The notes under the pieces: generated by a model
Told to the model about the DNA's origin: nothing
Seen by the model: the letters and a program-made list of their open reading frames with translations, nothing else
Databases searched by the model: none
In this document: positions 33,740-43,897 of the stretch, in pieces
Position numbering within the stretch: the first letter of the stretch is position 1
How the letters are laid out: each line of letters starts with the position of its first letter
Assembly (NCBI GenBank): GCA_947502885.1
Contig: CANNBP010000008.1
Span: 186,001 to 250,000, forward strand
Length of the DNA stretch: 64,000 bases
Direction: 5' to 3'
From: an uncultured Aquimarina sp.
Lineage (GTDB): Bacteria > Bacteroidota > Bacteroidia > Flavobacteriales > Flavobacteriaceae
Program-made: the position numbers and the translations under genes

Positions 33740-34726
33740 TTATAGATCCAAAACGGCATCAATTACATGGATATAACCATTTGAAGTTTCTATGTTAGAA
33801 TGAATAATCTGCACAGTTTCATTTACCGTAAATAAGGTGCCATTAAAACCAATAGTAAGGTTGTCGCCAAATAATGGGGTAAGAGTTTTTTGAGTATTAA
33901 TGGCTCGGGTATCTAATTTACCATTTACAACATGGTGTAATAATAGGTTTTTAAGAGCATCACCTTCAGGAAGCGTATCCAAAGCAGCAAAAGCTTCATC
34001 TGTAGGGGCAAAAATAACAAATGGGCCATTCCCTCTTAGAGTGTTGGTAAGTCCAGCCGTATCCAAAGCTGATATTAGTGAAGTGAATCTACCTCTTCGA
34101 TCATTTGCCAAAATATCTACAATAGTATCTGTTGGGGTTTCCATATCCTTAGGATTTGCCAACCATGAGCCTTTACTAATTGCACCATCGGTACTGAATA
34201 TCGAAAAACTTCCTATAATACCTTGGGTGTTTTCATTTTCTTGACCGATACCATAAACTAAAACATCATCTTTCATTTCTATAATAAGATATACCTTGCC
34301 ATCGGCAAGAATGGCTCCTCTTGCATTAGATTCCTCTCCGTTTGCGTCAATAAACTTACCTCGAAGAATTTTAAATAGACCAGAGTACAAAGTAACCGAA
34401 ACCTGCAATTCACCGTTTAGGTTTTCTCCCGTACGATTACCTTCATTTATGGTTGCATAAAAATAATAGGTCGCATTCTCTCTACTTGCATTTTTGTCGA
34501 CTAGGTTTTTGGGAGTAATCCCATAGGACAATTCGCCTGGAGTAATGCGAGAAGTTATCTGTTCAATTTTGTCAAAACTAACCAGAGTCGATTCAGAAAA
34601 TTTTTCAGTTTGTGTTGTGTTTTGTTCAGTGGTTTCATCAAGGGAATTATCCTCGCAAGAAAAAACCATAAATAGGACTGTTAACGCAAAGAATAGCGTT
34701 GCTAAATTTTGAAATAAATTTTTCAT
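33740..34726 (-). CDS. Fasciclin (FAS1) lipoprotein
   Basis: The start at 34726 (MKNLFQNLATLFFALTVLF, ending MVFSC) gives a proper lipoprotein signal; the longer frame from 34792 does not. Residues about 60-190 are an unrecognised beta-rich domain (YYFYATINEGNRTG, LAD-GKVYLIIEMKDDVLVYG). Residues about 195-328 are a FAS1 domain (TIVDILAND, FTSLISALDTAGLTNTL, GPFVIFAPTDEAFAALD, NGYIHVIDAVLDL). FAS1 domains mediate adhesion. It is probably on the cell surface. Confidence 0.88.
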   Translation of the reverse strand: MKNLFQNLATLFFALTVLFMVFSCEDNSLDETTEQNTTQTEKFSESTLVSFDKIEQITSRITPGELSYGITPKNLVDKNASRENATYYFYATINEGNRTGENLNGELQVSVTLYSGLFKILRGKFIDANGEESNARGAILADGKVYLIIEMKDDVLVYGIGQENENTQGIIGSFSIFSTDGAISKGSWLANPKDMETPTDTIVDILANDRRGRFTSLISALDTAGLTNTLRGNGPFVIFAPTDEAFAALDTLPEGDALKNLLLHHVVNGKLDTRAINTQKTLTPLFGDNLTIGFNGTLFTVNETVQIIHSNIETSNGYIHVIDAVLDL

Positions 34727-35109
34727 AGTTGATAAATTGAGTAAAAATGTTGAGTTAAATTTTAAGTAGTTTTTTACATAATCATTTATCAAAATTTTGT
34801 TATAAAAAATAATTTCTGGGTGATAAAGTTAGTAAATGGTAAGATAATTATGCTTTTGTTAACAGAAGTTTATTAGATGTAAGAAATATCTGTTAACCAA
34901 TTAGTTAATGGTTAAAAGGGAGAGATAAAAACTTTTGATCGTCAAAAATATAGGTAAAATTTCAACGTTATTTAGCTTTTAGTTTGGACAATTATCATGT
35001 CTTTTTTTGACCTAAAAACTTTATGAATGAGTTTTTGTTCTGTAGAAAATGACTACCTTAAGTGTACTATATAAAGAATATAATTTGGATATAAAATATT
35101 TTAATAAAG
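34727..35109 (+). other. Divergent intergenic region before the polysaccharide operon
   Basis: This 383-base stretch lies between the fasciclin gene (minus) and the flippase gene (plus) and must hold both promoters. I could not name a convincing -33/-7 pair. No gene is visible. Confidence 0.5.
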
Positions 35110-36552
35110 GTGAGTAGTTTAAAAAAGAAAGCCACCAAAGGGGTTATTTGGAGCGCGATAGATAAATCATCTTCTATGGGGATCCAATTTATTTTTGGAA
35201 TTATTCTCGCTAGGCTACTACTCCCAGAAGATTATGGACTAATAGGAATGATTACCATCTTTATTACAATATCCCAGGCAATTGTAGAAAGTGGATTTAG
35301 TAGAGCATTGATTCAAAAAAAGAATGCAGATCAAATTGATTATTCTACTACGTTCTTTTTTAATTTTCTAATTAGTCTTGTAGTATATGCGATTCTTTAT
35401 TTGAGTGCACCATCTATTGCCTCATTTTATAAAGAGCCTATATTGATTGATTTGGTAAAAGTTGTTGGTTTAAATGTAATTGTTTCGTCGGCAGCAATTA
35501 TACAACGAACTATAATGATCAAAAAAATTGATTTTAAATCACAAGCTATAGTTAATATAACATCGGGAGTAACAGGCGCTTTAATAGGAGTAGGTTGTGC
35601 ATTATATGGATATGGAGTTTGGTCATTAGTATTTCAATATCTATCTAGAAACATTATGATGTCATTAATGTTTTGGTTTTTAAGTGATTGGAGGCCTTCT
35701 TGGATTTTTAGTACTCAGGCTTTGAAGAAATTATTTGATTTTGGATCAAAAATCTTGGCTTCAACACTATTATATGCTGCTTTTCAAAATATATATTTGG
35801 TTGTTATTGGTAAAGTGTACAAATCAGAAGAATTAGGATACTATACTAGAGCTACACTTTTTAAACAGATTCCGGCAACCTTGGTAACTACAATTATGCA
35901 AAATGTTACATTTCCAATTTTGGTAGATGTAATAGAGGATAATGAGCGAGTTAAGAATGTAATGAAGAGAAGTGTTAAACTTACCGCATTTTTACTTTTT
36001 CCTATGATCGCCATACTGGTAGTTTTTGCCTACCCATTAGTATTAGTATTGTTAACAGAGAAATGGTTGCCTACAGTAATACTTTTACAAATCTTGGCTG
36101 TTGGTGCAATTTTCTTTCCTATAAATGCAATCAATACCAATTTTATAAATGCAAAAGGAAGGTCTGATCTATTTTTGAAATTAGAAATCATTAATACCGT
36201 ATTTACACTATTAACAATTGCCATTACTTATCAATTTGGAATGACAATAATTGCTATAGGATATGTTATTGTTTCTGGGATAGGTTTCTTTACGTATTCA
36301 TATTACACAGCAAAATTTATCAGTTATTCTGGTCTAAAACAACTTGTAGATATGCTGCCGTATTTGTTGGTAAGTACGGCAGTAACATTATTGAGTTACG
36401 GTATTTGGAGCTTTATAGAAAATCAGCTCATTTATTTGATTGTTGGAGCGATATCAAGCGGGCTAAGTTATGTTCTTTGTTCTTATTTTTTTAAATTTAA
36501 AGAGATGGAGGATTTGAAACAAATTGTAGTAACAAAACTAAAAAAGAAATAA
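35110..36552 (+). CDS. Wzx-type polysaccharide flippase (MOP/PST family)
   Basis: The 480-residue protein starts at a GTG with AATAAAG just before it. It has about 12-14 membrane helices and the N-terminal family signature GVIWSAIDKSSSMGIQFIFG, ILARLLLPEDYGLIGMITIF, VESGFSRALIQ, as in RfbX/WzxC proteins. It moves lipid-linked repeat units across the inner membrane. It opens a co-directional operon reaching the exporter genes at 50407. Confidence 0.9.
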   Translation: MSSLKKKATKGVIWSAIDKSSSMGIQFIFGIILARLLLPEDYGLIGMITIFITISQAIVESGFSRALIQKKNADQIDYSTTFFFNFLISLVVYAILYLSAPSIASFYKEPILIDLVKVVGLNVIVSSAAIIQRTIMIKKIDFKSQAIVNITSGVTGALIGVGCALYGYGVWSLVFQYLSRNIMMSLMFWFLSDWRPSWIFSTQALKKLFDFGSKILASTLLYAAFQNIYLVVIGKVYKSEELGYYTRATLFKQIPATLVTTIMQNVTFPILVDVIEDNERVKNVMKRSVKLTAFLLFPMIAILVVFAYPLVLVLLTEKWLPTVILLQILAVGAIFFPINAINTNFINAKGRSDLFLKLEIINTVFTLLTIAITYQFGMTIIAIGYVIVSGIGFFTYSYYTAKFISYSGLKQLVDMLPYLLVSTAVTLLSYGIWSFIENQLIYLIVGAISSGLSYVLCSYFFKFKEMEDLKQIVVTKLKKK

Positions 36553-36617
36553 ATACGTTTAGAGAAGAAAAGAAACCATGTGTCTGATCCAAAAAAAAAG
36601 TATTCTAAAGTAAATCT

Positions 36618-38027
36618 ATGATGTGGACCAGAACATATACCAACATTGCAGTACTGTTTACACTATTGGTAGTATTGTTTCATATTGTAATTTTTCCTGA
36701 ATATGCAATGCCATTATTTATAATATTGGGCGGAGTAGGAACTACTTTTTTATTCTTTGTTGCTTTACAAGAATATCCTAAACATTGGTTAACCACCTCT
36801 GGGTTTATAAGAAAACTATTTATTCATAGTGTATTGTATAGAATAGTGGGGGTGATCGCATTATATCTTCTTACCCTGTTTTTTGACCCCGGTAGTTTAC
36901 CTTTTGAAATTAAAGCGATTGATTCTGTTAATTATAATTCGTCAGGTTTATTGGCTGCAGAAGCTATTCAAAGAGGAGAGAGTGTTTTTAAAGCATTATC
37001 TGGTTTCTGGAAAAGCGAGTCTGATTATGGTTTTTCAATAGTAATTGGTGTATTGTATTATTTGTTTGGTCCATATCCATTGGTGATTAAAATCTTCAAT
37101 GTTCTAATAGGAAGCCTAATAGTAATTAGAATATATCAGATTACAAGACATATTTATGATGAAGAGCGAGCAAGATTAGCAGGTATTCTTTTGATGTTAA
37201 TGCCTCCATTAATATGGTTTGGAGGTATGGCTCTAAAAGAAACCTTGTTAATTTTTATAATTGTCAATGTTGCGTATTTAATTATTAAACAAGTATTTGT
37301 TACAGGTTTTAAGTGGGCGGTAATGGGGTTTGTTGTATTTCAAATAGCCATTACACTATATTTTAGAACAATCATGGCTCCCTTGTTACTCACATGTGCA
37401 TTGTTACAAATTGTTTTTTTAAGAACCCCAAACAAAGGCTATCGAATTTTGGCGGTCTTTATTTCGGTTTTATTAATTTATGGGAGTTACTTGGTAGTAG
37501 ATCGATTAGGGATGCTCGAAAGTATCGAAGAAATGATTTTGGCGAGTCAGGATCAATTTGAAAATGAATTATCGAATGCAGCCGAAGCTAAAGGAATTTC
37601 TTATACCGCAGCAATAGTGGCACCACTATTAATAGCAGGAGCAATGGTAACGCCTTTTCCTTCATTATTAAATTTTGAAGAAGGACAACTAGGAATTTAT
37701 GCTCATTTTTACAATGAAATTATACGTAATTGCTTATATTTCTTTGTTTTTTATGGATTGATTAGAGTTTTAAAGCACCGTAGAAAAGGAAGCGTATTTC
37801 TCTTGAGTTTTTCTGTTGGCTATATATTGATTTTAGCAATATCAGGAATATCTTTTCAAGACAGATTTCAAATATTGGTATTACCATTTCTAACCATTTT
37901 TATGGCAGATGGTATCCACACAAATTACCCCGGAAAAACTAAGCATTGGAAAATTTATCTGTTTTTCATTTTTGCAGCTATTCTAATGTGGAATTTATTT
38001 AAACTTTCAAACCGAGGACTCTTATAA
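36618..38027 (+). CDS. Multi-pass membrane protein, Wzy-polymerase candidate
   Basis: The 469-residue protein has about 10-11 membrane helices and a larger periplasmic loop (residues about 90-140). GMALKETLLIFIIV and ILLMLMPPLIWFGG resemble GT-C or polymerase-type membrane proteins, and the segment SGISFQDRFQILVLPFLTIF is a typical ending. Wzy polymerases are poorly conserved, so the call rests on topology and position between flippase and sugar enzymes. Start may be the first or second ATG (36618 or 36621). Confidence 0.6.
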   Translation: MMWTRTYTNIAVLFTLLVVLFHIVIFPEYAMPLFIILGGVGTTFLFFVALQEYPKHWLTTSGFIRKLFIHSVLYRIVGVIALYLLTLFFDPGSLPFEIKAIDSVNYNSSGLLAAEAIQRGESVFKALSGFWKSESDYGFSIVIGVLYYLFGPYPLVIKIFNVLIGSLIVIRIYQITRHIYDEERARLAGILLMLMPPLIWFGGMALKETLLIFIIVNVAYLIIKQVFVTGFKWAVMGFVVFQIAITLYFRTIMAPLLLTCALLQIVFLRTPNKGYRILAVFISVLLIYGSYLVVDRLGMLESIEEMILASQDQFENELSNAAEAKGISYTAAIVAPLLIAGAMVTPFPSLLNFEEGQLGIYAHFYNEIIRNCLYFFVFYGLIRVLKHRRKGSVFLLSFSVGYILILAISGISFQDRFQILVLPFLTIFMADGIHTNYPGKTKHWKIYLFFIFAAILMWNLFKLSNRGLL

Positions 38028-38030
38028 ACC

Positions 38031-39773
38031 ATGAACCATTTTATTTTATCAAAACAAGACAAAACACCTACAGAAGAGTATCAGATACATCTTCTAAACG
38101 ATTGGGTAATTACATTGCAAGGAAACGACTATAAAGAATATAGCCAGCAAGATACTAGAATCATCATTATAGGTGATTACATCGGAAAAGAACAAGCACT
38201 TTTTGATACCAAACCTAATGATATACCCAAACTTAGAGGTAATTTTTATGCCATTATAGAATCAAACAGTGGCATAAAAGTGTATAATAGCTTTTTGGGC
38301 GTTCTCCCAATATATCATACTGCCGATTATGAGTATATATCTTCTTCTATGCATTATATCAGAAGCTTTTCTCAAATAGATTTCTCTATTGATAAGAAAT
38401 TTATTTTAGAAGGATTGCTGTTTAATTATGGATTTTTTAATAGAACACTTTATAAAGGAATACAACTATTAACAACCAATTCTTTTTTGACGTTGTATAC
38501 CAATCGCGTAGATGAGAATAAGCATTTCGAAACGACTTCTTTGTTTCATGAAAACCCTTCAAAAGGATCCAAGGTGATAGATCACCTGAGTGATCTTTTT
38601 ATTAAAACTACCGAGCATTATTTTCCAGAAACTCCATTTGATATAGCATTTACGAGTGGGTTTGATGGTAGAACTCTAGTAAGCTGTGCAACATATTTTC
38701 ATAAAGAATTTAAAACATTTTCATTTGGTAAACCAGAGAATGCAGATGTAGCTATTCCCAAAGAAAATGCTAACGAACTTCATTTGTTATATAGAAGTCT
38801 AGATTTAGGGAGTGATGCATATATTAATGATCACTATTTTGAAAGTGCAAAAGAATACATTGGCCATGCCCCTGGAGGAAACGGGTTAATTTATCCACAT
38901 ATGACCTTTAGTACAAAACAAGTTGCCAAAAACTCAACATATTTACTTTCTGGAGTGATTGGTAGCGAGTTGTTTAGGGCGTTGCATATAACAGGTGCTG
39001 TTACTTCGCAAGCTTTGGTTGATATCTTTACCAGTACTAGTACACAAGAGATAAGAACCAAAATTAGCAATTCAAAAACCCTGGATGCAATACAAAAAGA
39101 TGAATTTAGTGAAGAGTTAGAAGAGTTAATAGAGGAATTAATAGCCTATAGAGCAGCCGTTCCTGATGACCTTACTCAAAATCAACAATTTTACGTTTTT
39201 GTGTTTGAAGAAGTGTTTAGAAAGTTTTTTGGGCAATGGATAGCTATGCAGATGCAGTATATAAAAGTAAGAACTCCTTTTCTGGATTATGTATTCATAA
39301 AAGAATTACTTAAGACTCAGTATGCTGGTGTGAACAATGATTTTTTTACAGAGAATCCTCTTAAAAGAATGAAAGGACAATATTTGTATACAGATATCAT
39401 AAAAAAGACAAATAAGAAAATATATCACCAAAAGACCGGAAAAGGGTATCGACCCAAGGATGTGAGAGAATCAATATACATTTATAAAATTATATTACCT
39501 TTTATATCAAAGCGTCTAAGAAGAAAAATAAAAACACCAAATCTTGATAATTTAGGTATTATTTCGGGTGTATTAGCTAATAAAAGTGAGATTAAACAAT
39601 TAATTTCCAAGACTTCATATTTTGATTCTTCTAAACTACTTACTAACTTAGAGAATCTATCTCCAGGTACCCCAGAAAAAGAAAGGGATGCTTTACTTAT
39701 GATGATATCTGTTCTTATATCACTACATCATAATACCGTTCAGAATAAAACTAAACAACCAACTATATTATGA
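38031..39773 (+). CDS. Asparagine-synthase-like protein
   Basis: The 580-residue cytosolic protein has an N-terminal region like the glutaminase half of AsnB (LRGNFYAIIESNSG, NSFLGVLPIYHT) but no Cys2 nucleophile (starts MNHF). The C-terminal synthetase-like half has IAFTSGFDGRTLVSC in place of SGGxDS, and later FFGQWIAMQMQYIKVRTPFL. The missing Cys means it cannot use glutamine; it may use another amine or be an inactive relative. Its stop overlaps the ATG of the first ATP-grasp gene, so both are translationally coupled. Confidence 0.75.
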   Translation: MNHFILSKQDKTPTEEYQIHLLNDWVITLQGNDYKEYSQQDTRIIIIGDYIGKEQALFDTKPNDIPKLRGNFYAIIESNSGIKVYNSFLGVLPIYHTADYEYISSSMHYIRSFSQIDFSIDKKFILEGLLFNYGFFNRTLYKGIQLLTTNSFLTLYTNRVDENKHFETTSLFHENPSKGSKVIDHLSDLFIKTTEHYFPETPFDIAFTSGFDGRTLVSCATYFHKEFKTFSFGKPENADVAIPKENANELHLLYRSLDLGSDAYINDHYFESAKEYIGHAPGGNGLIYPHMTFSTKQVAKNSTYLLSGVIGSELFRALHITGAVTSQALVDIFTSTSTQEIRTKISNSKTLDAIQKDEFSEELEELIEELIAYRAAVPDDLTQNQQFYVFVFEEVFRKFFGQWIAMQMQYIKVRTPFLDYVFIKELLKTQYAGVNNDFFTENPLKRMKGQYLYTDIIKKTNKKIYHQKTGKGYRPKDVRESIYIYKIILPFISKRLRRKIKTPNLDNLGIISGVLANKSEIKQLISKTSYFDSSKLLTNLENLSPGTPEKERDALLMMISVLISLHHNTVQNKTKQPTIL

Positions 39774-40795
39774 ATAAAATTATTGCACTAACAGATTACA
39801 AAAAAAAGTTCGGATCTAAACATTTTGATATTCCTTATAGAAGCGGAATGGATAAAGAAAAAATGACTTCCTATTTTAAAGAGTTGGGGTATCAAATAGA
39901 ATTTAGATATTTCAATGAAGTCAATCCAGAAGATCCAGAGTATAAAAAGGCATATATACTTTATACCTCGTCAGAAGATATCGGTTATAAATACAAATCT
40001 TACATCGAGGATATTGTATTAACCTTTGAACTTCTAGGGGCCAAAACTATACCAGAGTATAAACATTTAAGAGCTAATAATAATAAAACATTTATGGAGC
40101 TTATGCGTAAAACTATTGGTATTACTCCTTACCTAAACTCAAAAGTATTTGGATCAATGGCCGATCTAAAAATGAATATTGAAGAAGTTAAGTTTCCGTG
40201 TGTATTTAAAGAATCTGGTGGAGCTTCGGGTGATGGCGTAGCTCTTGTAAAAAATAAAGAAGAACTATATACCAAAGTGAAAGCTTCTAGTAGCCCCAGA
40301 AGTTATTTACAAGATATCAGGGATCAAGCAAGAGCGATAAAACATAAAGGCTATATAAAAGAATCAGTTCATAGAAATAAATTTATTCTTCAAGATTTTA
40401 TTCCTAATCTTAAAAACGATTGGAAAGTATATGTGTTTGGCAATAAGTTATATACATTTAAACGTCCGATTTTAAAAGGAAGAGGGATTAAAGCAAGTGG
40501 GGGTGGATATGATAATTATTACTACGGTCTTGAAGCAGAGGCTCCTGAAGGTATGTTTGATTTGGCACTCGAAATCTATAAAAAACTAGATGTTCCTCAT
40601 GTTTCTATAGATTTTGCATACGATGGAGACGAATTTTACGTTCTAGAGTTCCAGTCTTTATATTTTGGAACAGCAGGCATACCTTATTCTGAAGGATATT
40701 TTACAAAAGAAAACGGTAACTGGGAGTTTATAAAAGAAAAACTGGAAATTGAAAAAGTATACGTAGATAGCATTGTTTACTATTTAGATCATTAA
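39770..40795 (+). CDS. ATP-grasp protein, copy 1
   Basis: The 341 residues have the ATP-grasp layout: a first domain (ALTDYKKKFGSKHFDIPYRS), ATP-binding loop FPCVFKESGGASGDGVALVK, acceptor-side FILQDFIPNLKNDWKVYVFG and the metal site DFAYDGDEFYVLEFQS. ATP-grasp enzymes join carboxylates to amines. Its start overlaps the stop of the asparagine-synthase-like gene (ATGA). The next gene is a paralogue sharing YRSGM.KEK, IYTSSED and LRANNNK.FMEL.R. Confidence 0.88.
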   Translation: MNKIIALTDYKKKFGSKHFDIPYRSGMDKEKMTSYFKELGYQIEFRYFNEVNPEDPEYKKAYILYTSSEDIGYKYKSYIEDIVLTFELLGAKTIPEYKHLRANNNKTFMELMRKTIGITPYLNSKVFGSMADLKMNIEEVKFPCVFKESGGASGDGVALVKNKEELYTKVKASSSPRSYLQDIRDQARAIKHKGYIKESVHRNKFILQDFIPNLKNDWKVYVFGNKLYTFKRPILKGRGIKASGGGYDNYYYGLEAEAPEGMFDLALEIYKKLDVPHVSIDFAYDGDEFYVLEFQSLYFGTAGIPYSEGYFTKENGNWEFIKEKLEIEKVYVDSIVYYLDH

Positions 40796-40815
40796 CCCCT
40801 TTAAAATGATTGATT

Positions 40816-41865
40816 TTGAAAACCATTCTAGCGCTCACGGACTATAAAGGCAATTTTGGTTCTAAACATTATGCTGTTCCTTATCGCAGCGGAATGGAAA
40901 AGGAAAAGTTAAGGCAATATTTTAGAGAATGTGGCTTTAACTTAACCTTTGCAACTTTTTCAGAAATCGATCTGGTTACACAAAATTATAAAGGGGTATA
41001 CGTAATTTATACTTCGTCTGAAGATCCTTTCTACTATTATAAAGATTATATCGAAGACCAGATTTTTGCCCTTCAATTGGCAGGTGCACATGTTATCCCG
41101 ATATACGAATTTCTTCGTGCAAATAATAACAAAGTATTTATGGAACTGCTCAGAGAAATTGTATTGCCTCCAGAGTTTTGTAAACTTAAGACATTTAGGT
41201 TCGGAACCACAGAAGAAATGCTAACCTGTATTAATCAGATTAATTTTCCGGTTGTTGTAAAAGGAGCGGGAGGTGCTTCTGGTGCTCAAGTTTCACTAGC
41301 AGAAAATAAAAAAGATCTTTTACACGAGGTAAAGAAAATATCTAAAACATTTCATATCAAAAATTATTTGTGGGAGATAGGACGATCTTTTAGACACAAA
41401 GGATATAAAAAAGATTCGATGTATCGTAAAAAATATATTTTACAAGAATTTATTCCAAATTTAGAGAAGGATTGGAAAATCCTAGTTTTTGGTAAGCGCT
41501 ATTTTATTTTAACGAGATATAATAGAAAAGACGATTTTAGAGCTAGTGGTAGTAATGTCAATTATAAAGCTGGCGTTCAATCAGAATTAACATACCAGAT
41601 TTTGGACTTTGCAAAGCAAGTTTATGACAATTTAGAAATTCCACATATTTCTCTAGATATTGCTTTTGACGGAAAAAAATATTATCTTTTAGAAATGCAA
41701 GGCGTATATTTTGGTACCTCTACGATATATATGTCTGATGCTTACTTTGTTAAAGATGATAATGGGTGGTCTTCTGAAAAAGTAGATGTTGATCTCGAAA
41801 AACTATATGCCGATTGTATATATAGCTATATCATCAAAAAAAAGAAAAGCTTACTAACTGCATGA
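40816..41865 (+). CDS. ATP-grasp protein, copy 2
   Basis: Paralogue of the preceding gene, with FPVVVKGAGGASGAQVSLAE as ATP loop and DIAFDGKKYYLLEMQGVYFG as metal site. No ATG is available in this frame: the frame opens with TTG codons at 40810 and 40816, and alignment with copy 1 (ALTDYK) favours the second. Two tandem ligases beside an AsnB-like and a FemAB-like protein suggest amide-linked decoration of sugars, or a peptide step. Confidence 0.85.
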   Translation: MKTILALTDYKGNFGSKHYAVPYRSGMEKEKLRQYFRECGFNLTFATFSEIDLVTQNYKGVYVIYTSSEDPFYYYKDYIEDQIFALQLAGAHVIPIYEFLRANNNKVFMELLREIVLPPEFCKLKTFRFGTTEEMLTCINQINFPVVVKGAGGASGAQVSLAENKKDLLHEVKKISKTFHIKNYLWEIGRSFRHKGYKKDSMYRKKYILQEFIPNLEKDWKILVFGKRYFILTRYNRKDDFRASGSNVNYKAGVQSELTYQILDFAKQVYDNLEIPHISLDIAFDGKKYYLLEMQGVYFGTSTIYMSDAYFVKDDNGWSSEKVDVDLEKLYADCIYSYIIKKKKSLLTA

Positions 41866-41895
41866 TATCATATATATAAAGTTGAGATCGTTACT

Positions 41896-42816
41896 ATGGA
41901 AATACTTTTTATAAGTAGCGGAAATACCAAAAATGGTATTTCTCCTATTATTAAAAATCAGGGGCAATCATTAATTAATCAAGGACACAAGGTTTCTTTT
42001 TATACCATAAAAGGTAAAGGTGTATCAGGGTATTTTAGCAATATTTTTACACTGAGAAAGTTCCTGACAGAAAAACAATTCGATGTTATTCATGCACATT
42101 ATTCTTTAAGTGCAATGGTTGCTTCGTTATCTGGGGCACAACCCTTGGTAGTATCTTTAATGGGAAGTGATGTTAAAGCCTCTGGCATACTACGATTTTG
42201 TATTAGGATTTTTAAAGCGATTTTTTGGAAAAAAGTAATTGTGAAGTCTAAGGATATGAAAATATCTTCGGGACTAACACAATCTTATATCGTACCCAAT
42301 GGTGTGGATTTTGAAAAATTTAAACCTGAAGCTAGAGATGAATCGATTGAAGTTACTAAATGGGACTCGAATAAAAAACATATTCTTTTTGCGGCAAACC
42401 CAAATCGTTATGAAAAGAATTTTGAGTTAGCAAAGCAAGCATTCGAGTTATTAAATCCTGATGAGGTAGAACTACAGGTGCTTGAAGATGTTCCTAACGA
42501 GCAGATGCCGCAATATTTTAATGCTTCTGATGTGATATTACTTACTAGTCTATGGGAAGGGTCACCAAATGTAATTAAAGAAGCAATGGCATGCAATTGT
42601 AAAATAGTTGCGGTAGATGTCGGAGATATAAAAGAAGTAATTGCAAATACCAAAGGATGTTATGTTACTGGTTTTGATAAAGAAGAAATAGCAGAAAAAA
42701 TAATAGAGGCATTAAACCTACCTCAAAAAACAAATGGAAAAAATGCTATAGCTTATCTAAGTGCAGATGCTATAGCTAATACATTAACCAACATATATAA
42801 AGACACAATATTGTGA
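41896..42816 (+). CDS. Glycosyltransferase, GT4 family
   Basis: The 306-residue GT-B protein has an N-terminal GNTKNGISPIIKNQGQSLIN, IHAHYSLSAMVASLSGAQPL and SLMGSDV. The C-terminal half has YIVPNGVDFEKFKP, the EDV-x-N-E-Q-M stretch and LLTSLWEGSPNVIKEAMACN, which is the E-x7-E nucleotide-sugar site of GT4 enzymes. It adds one sugar to the lipid-linked repeat. It is somewhat short for GT4. Its stop overlaps the next start by four bases (GTGA). Confidence 0.9.
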   Translation: MEILFISSGNTKNGISPIIKNQGQSLINQGHKVSFYTIKGKGVSGYFSNIFTLRKFLTEKQFDVIHAHYSLSAMVASLSGAQPLVVSLMGSDVKASGILRFCIRIFKAIFWKKVIVKSKDMKISSGLTQSYIVPNGVDFEKFKPEARDESIEVTKWDSNKKHILFAANPNRYEKNFELAKQAFELLNPDEVELQVLEDVPNEQMPQYFNASDVILLTSLWEGSPNVIKEAMACNCKIVAVDVGDIKEVIANTKGCYVTGFDKEEIAEKIIEALNLPQKTNGKNAIAYLSADAIANTLTNIYKDTIL

Positions 42817-43814
42817 CAAAATCATATACAATACACACAGATATAAATGCTGTTACCGAAGAGCAATGGCAAGTGCTTCTTCAATCACCTACGGCAAGCT
42901 TTTTTCAAACAAAACAAGCATATCTTTTTTTTAAGCAAATAGATGTTGAAACGTTCTTTTTTGCACTCGAGCGCGATGAGCAAATTATAGCTATGATTTC
43001 GGGAATTATTCAAAAAGAAAAAGGAATCAAATCTGCATTTACTAGTAGAGCAATTATTTATGGTGGCCCAGTTATTTCTCTACATGCAAATAATGATGAG
43101 GTTATCGAGATACTAGAATTGACGATTAGTAAATTAAAGAAAAAGGCAATATACATAGAAACAAGAAACTTAAATTGTTATAAGAGGTATAATGATTTGT
43201 TTAAAAAAGCAGGGTTCAACCTGATACCTCATCTTAATTTTCATGTTGATTGTACTGATGAGCAAGCAATGAGAAAAAGAATGAGTAGTAGCAAATTAAG
43301 ACAAGTGAAAAAAAGCTTAAAAGAAGGAGCAAAAATTATAGAAGCAGAATCTTGCGATGAGATACGTGCTTATTATGCTATTCTTTATGAGTTGTATACA
43401 ACCAAAGTAAAAACACCACTGCCAGAGCAGGATTTTTTTATGGAATTATGGAAAAATAATACGGCAAGGTTTTTCCTAATTAAGTATAAAGAAGAAATTA
43501 TTGGAGGAATAGTTTGTCCAATTTTAGAAGACAGAGTGATCTATGAATGGTTTGTTTGTGGTAAAGATGGAGTATATAAAAATATATACCCAAGTGTATT
43601 GGCAACATGGGCAGCGATGCAGTATGCTGTTAACAACGCAATCGAACGTTTTGATTTTATGGGTGCAGGAAAACCTAATGAAGCCTATGGAGTACGAGAA
43701 TTTAAATCTAAGTTTGGAGGAGATCTTGTAGAACACGGTAGATTTTTACATGTTGCCCAACCCGTCTTATATAAGGCAGGAAAAACAGCAGTAAAAATAC
43801 TTAAAAGCATTTGA
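42813..43814 (+). CDS. FemAB/GNAT-type transferase
   Basis: The 333 residues start at a GTG overlapping the previous stop. The fold is the double GNAT type of FemX/FemAB and lipid-II or cell-surface aminoacyltransferases: SPTASFFQTKQAYLFF, then MRKRMSSSKLRQVKKSLKEG, a helix, and the second module with FFLIKYKEEIIGGIVCPILE, YEWFVCGKDG, DFMGAGKPNEAYGVREFKSK. It would add an aminoacyl or acyl group to the polysaccharide. The donor is not known. Confidence 0.82.
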   Translation: MTKSYTIHTDINAVTEEQWQVLLQSPTASFFQTKQAYLFFKQIDVETFFFALERDEQIIAMISGIIQKEKGIKSAFTSRAIIYGGPVISLHANNDEVIEILELTISKLKKKAIYIETRNLNCYKRYNDLFKKAGFNLIPHLNFHVDCTDEQAMRKRMSSSKLRQVKKSLKEGAKIIEAESCDEIRAYYAILYELYTTKVKTPLPEQDFFMELWKNNTARFFLIKYKEEIIGGIVCPILEDRVIYEWFVCGKDGVYKNIYPSVLATWAAMQYAVNNAIERFDFMGAGKPNEAYGVREFKSKFGGDLVEHGRFLHVAQPVLYKAGKTAVKILKSI

Positions 43815-43897
43815 TATAAAATAAGCCATACTTATCAAATTAACACTAACAAAATGATTTTTGGCAAATTCCATTTAACCATAGAAATATTATATAG

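Noticed and set aside
34727..34792. Longer N-terminus for the fasciclin lipoprotein
   Set aside because: It would place the lipoprotein signal at residue 23 onward, which is not functional for export.
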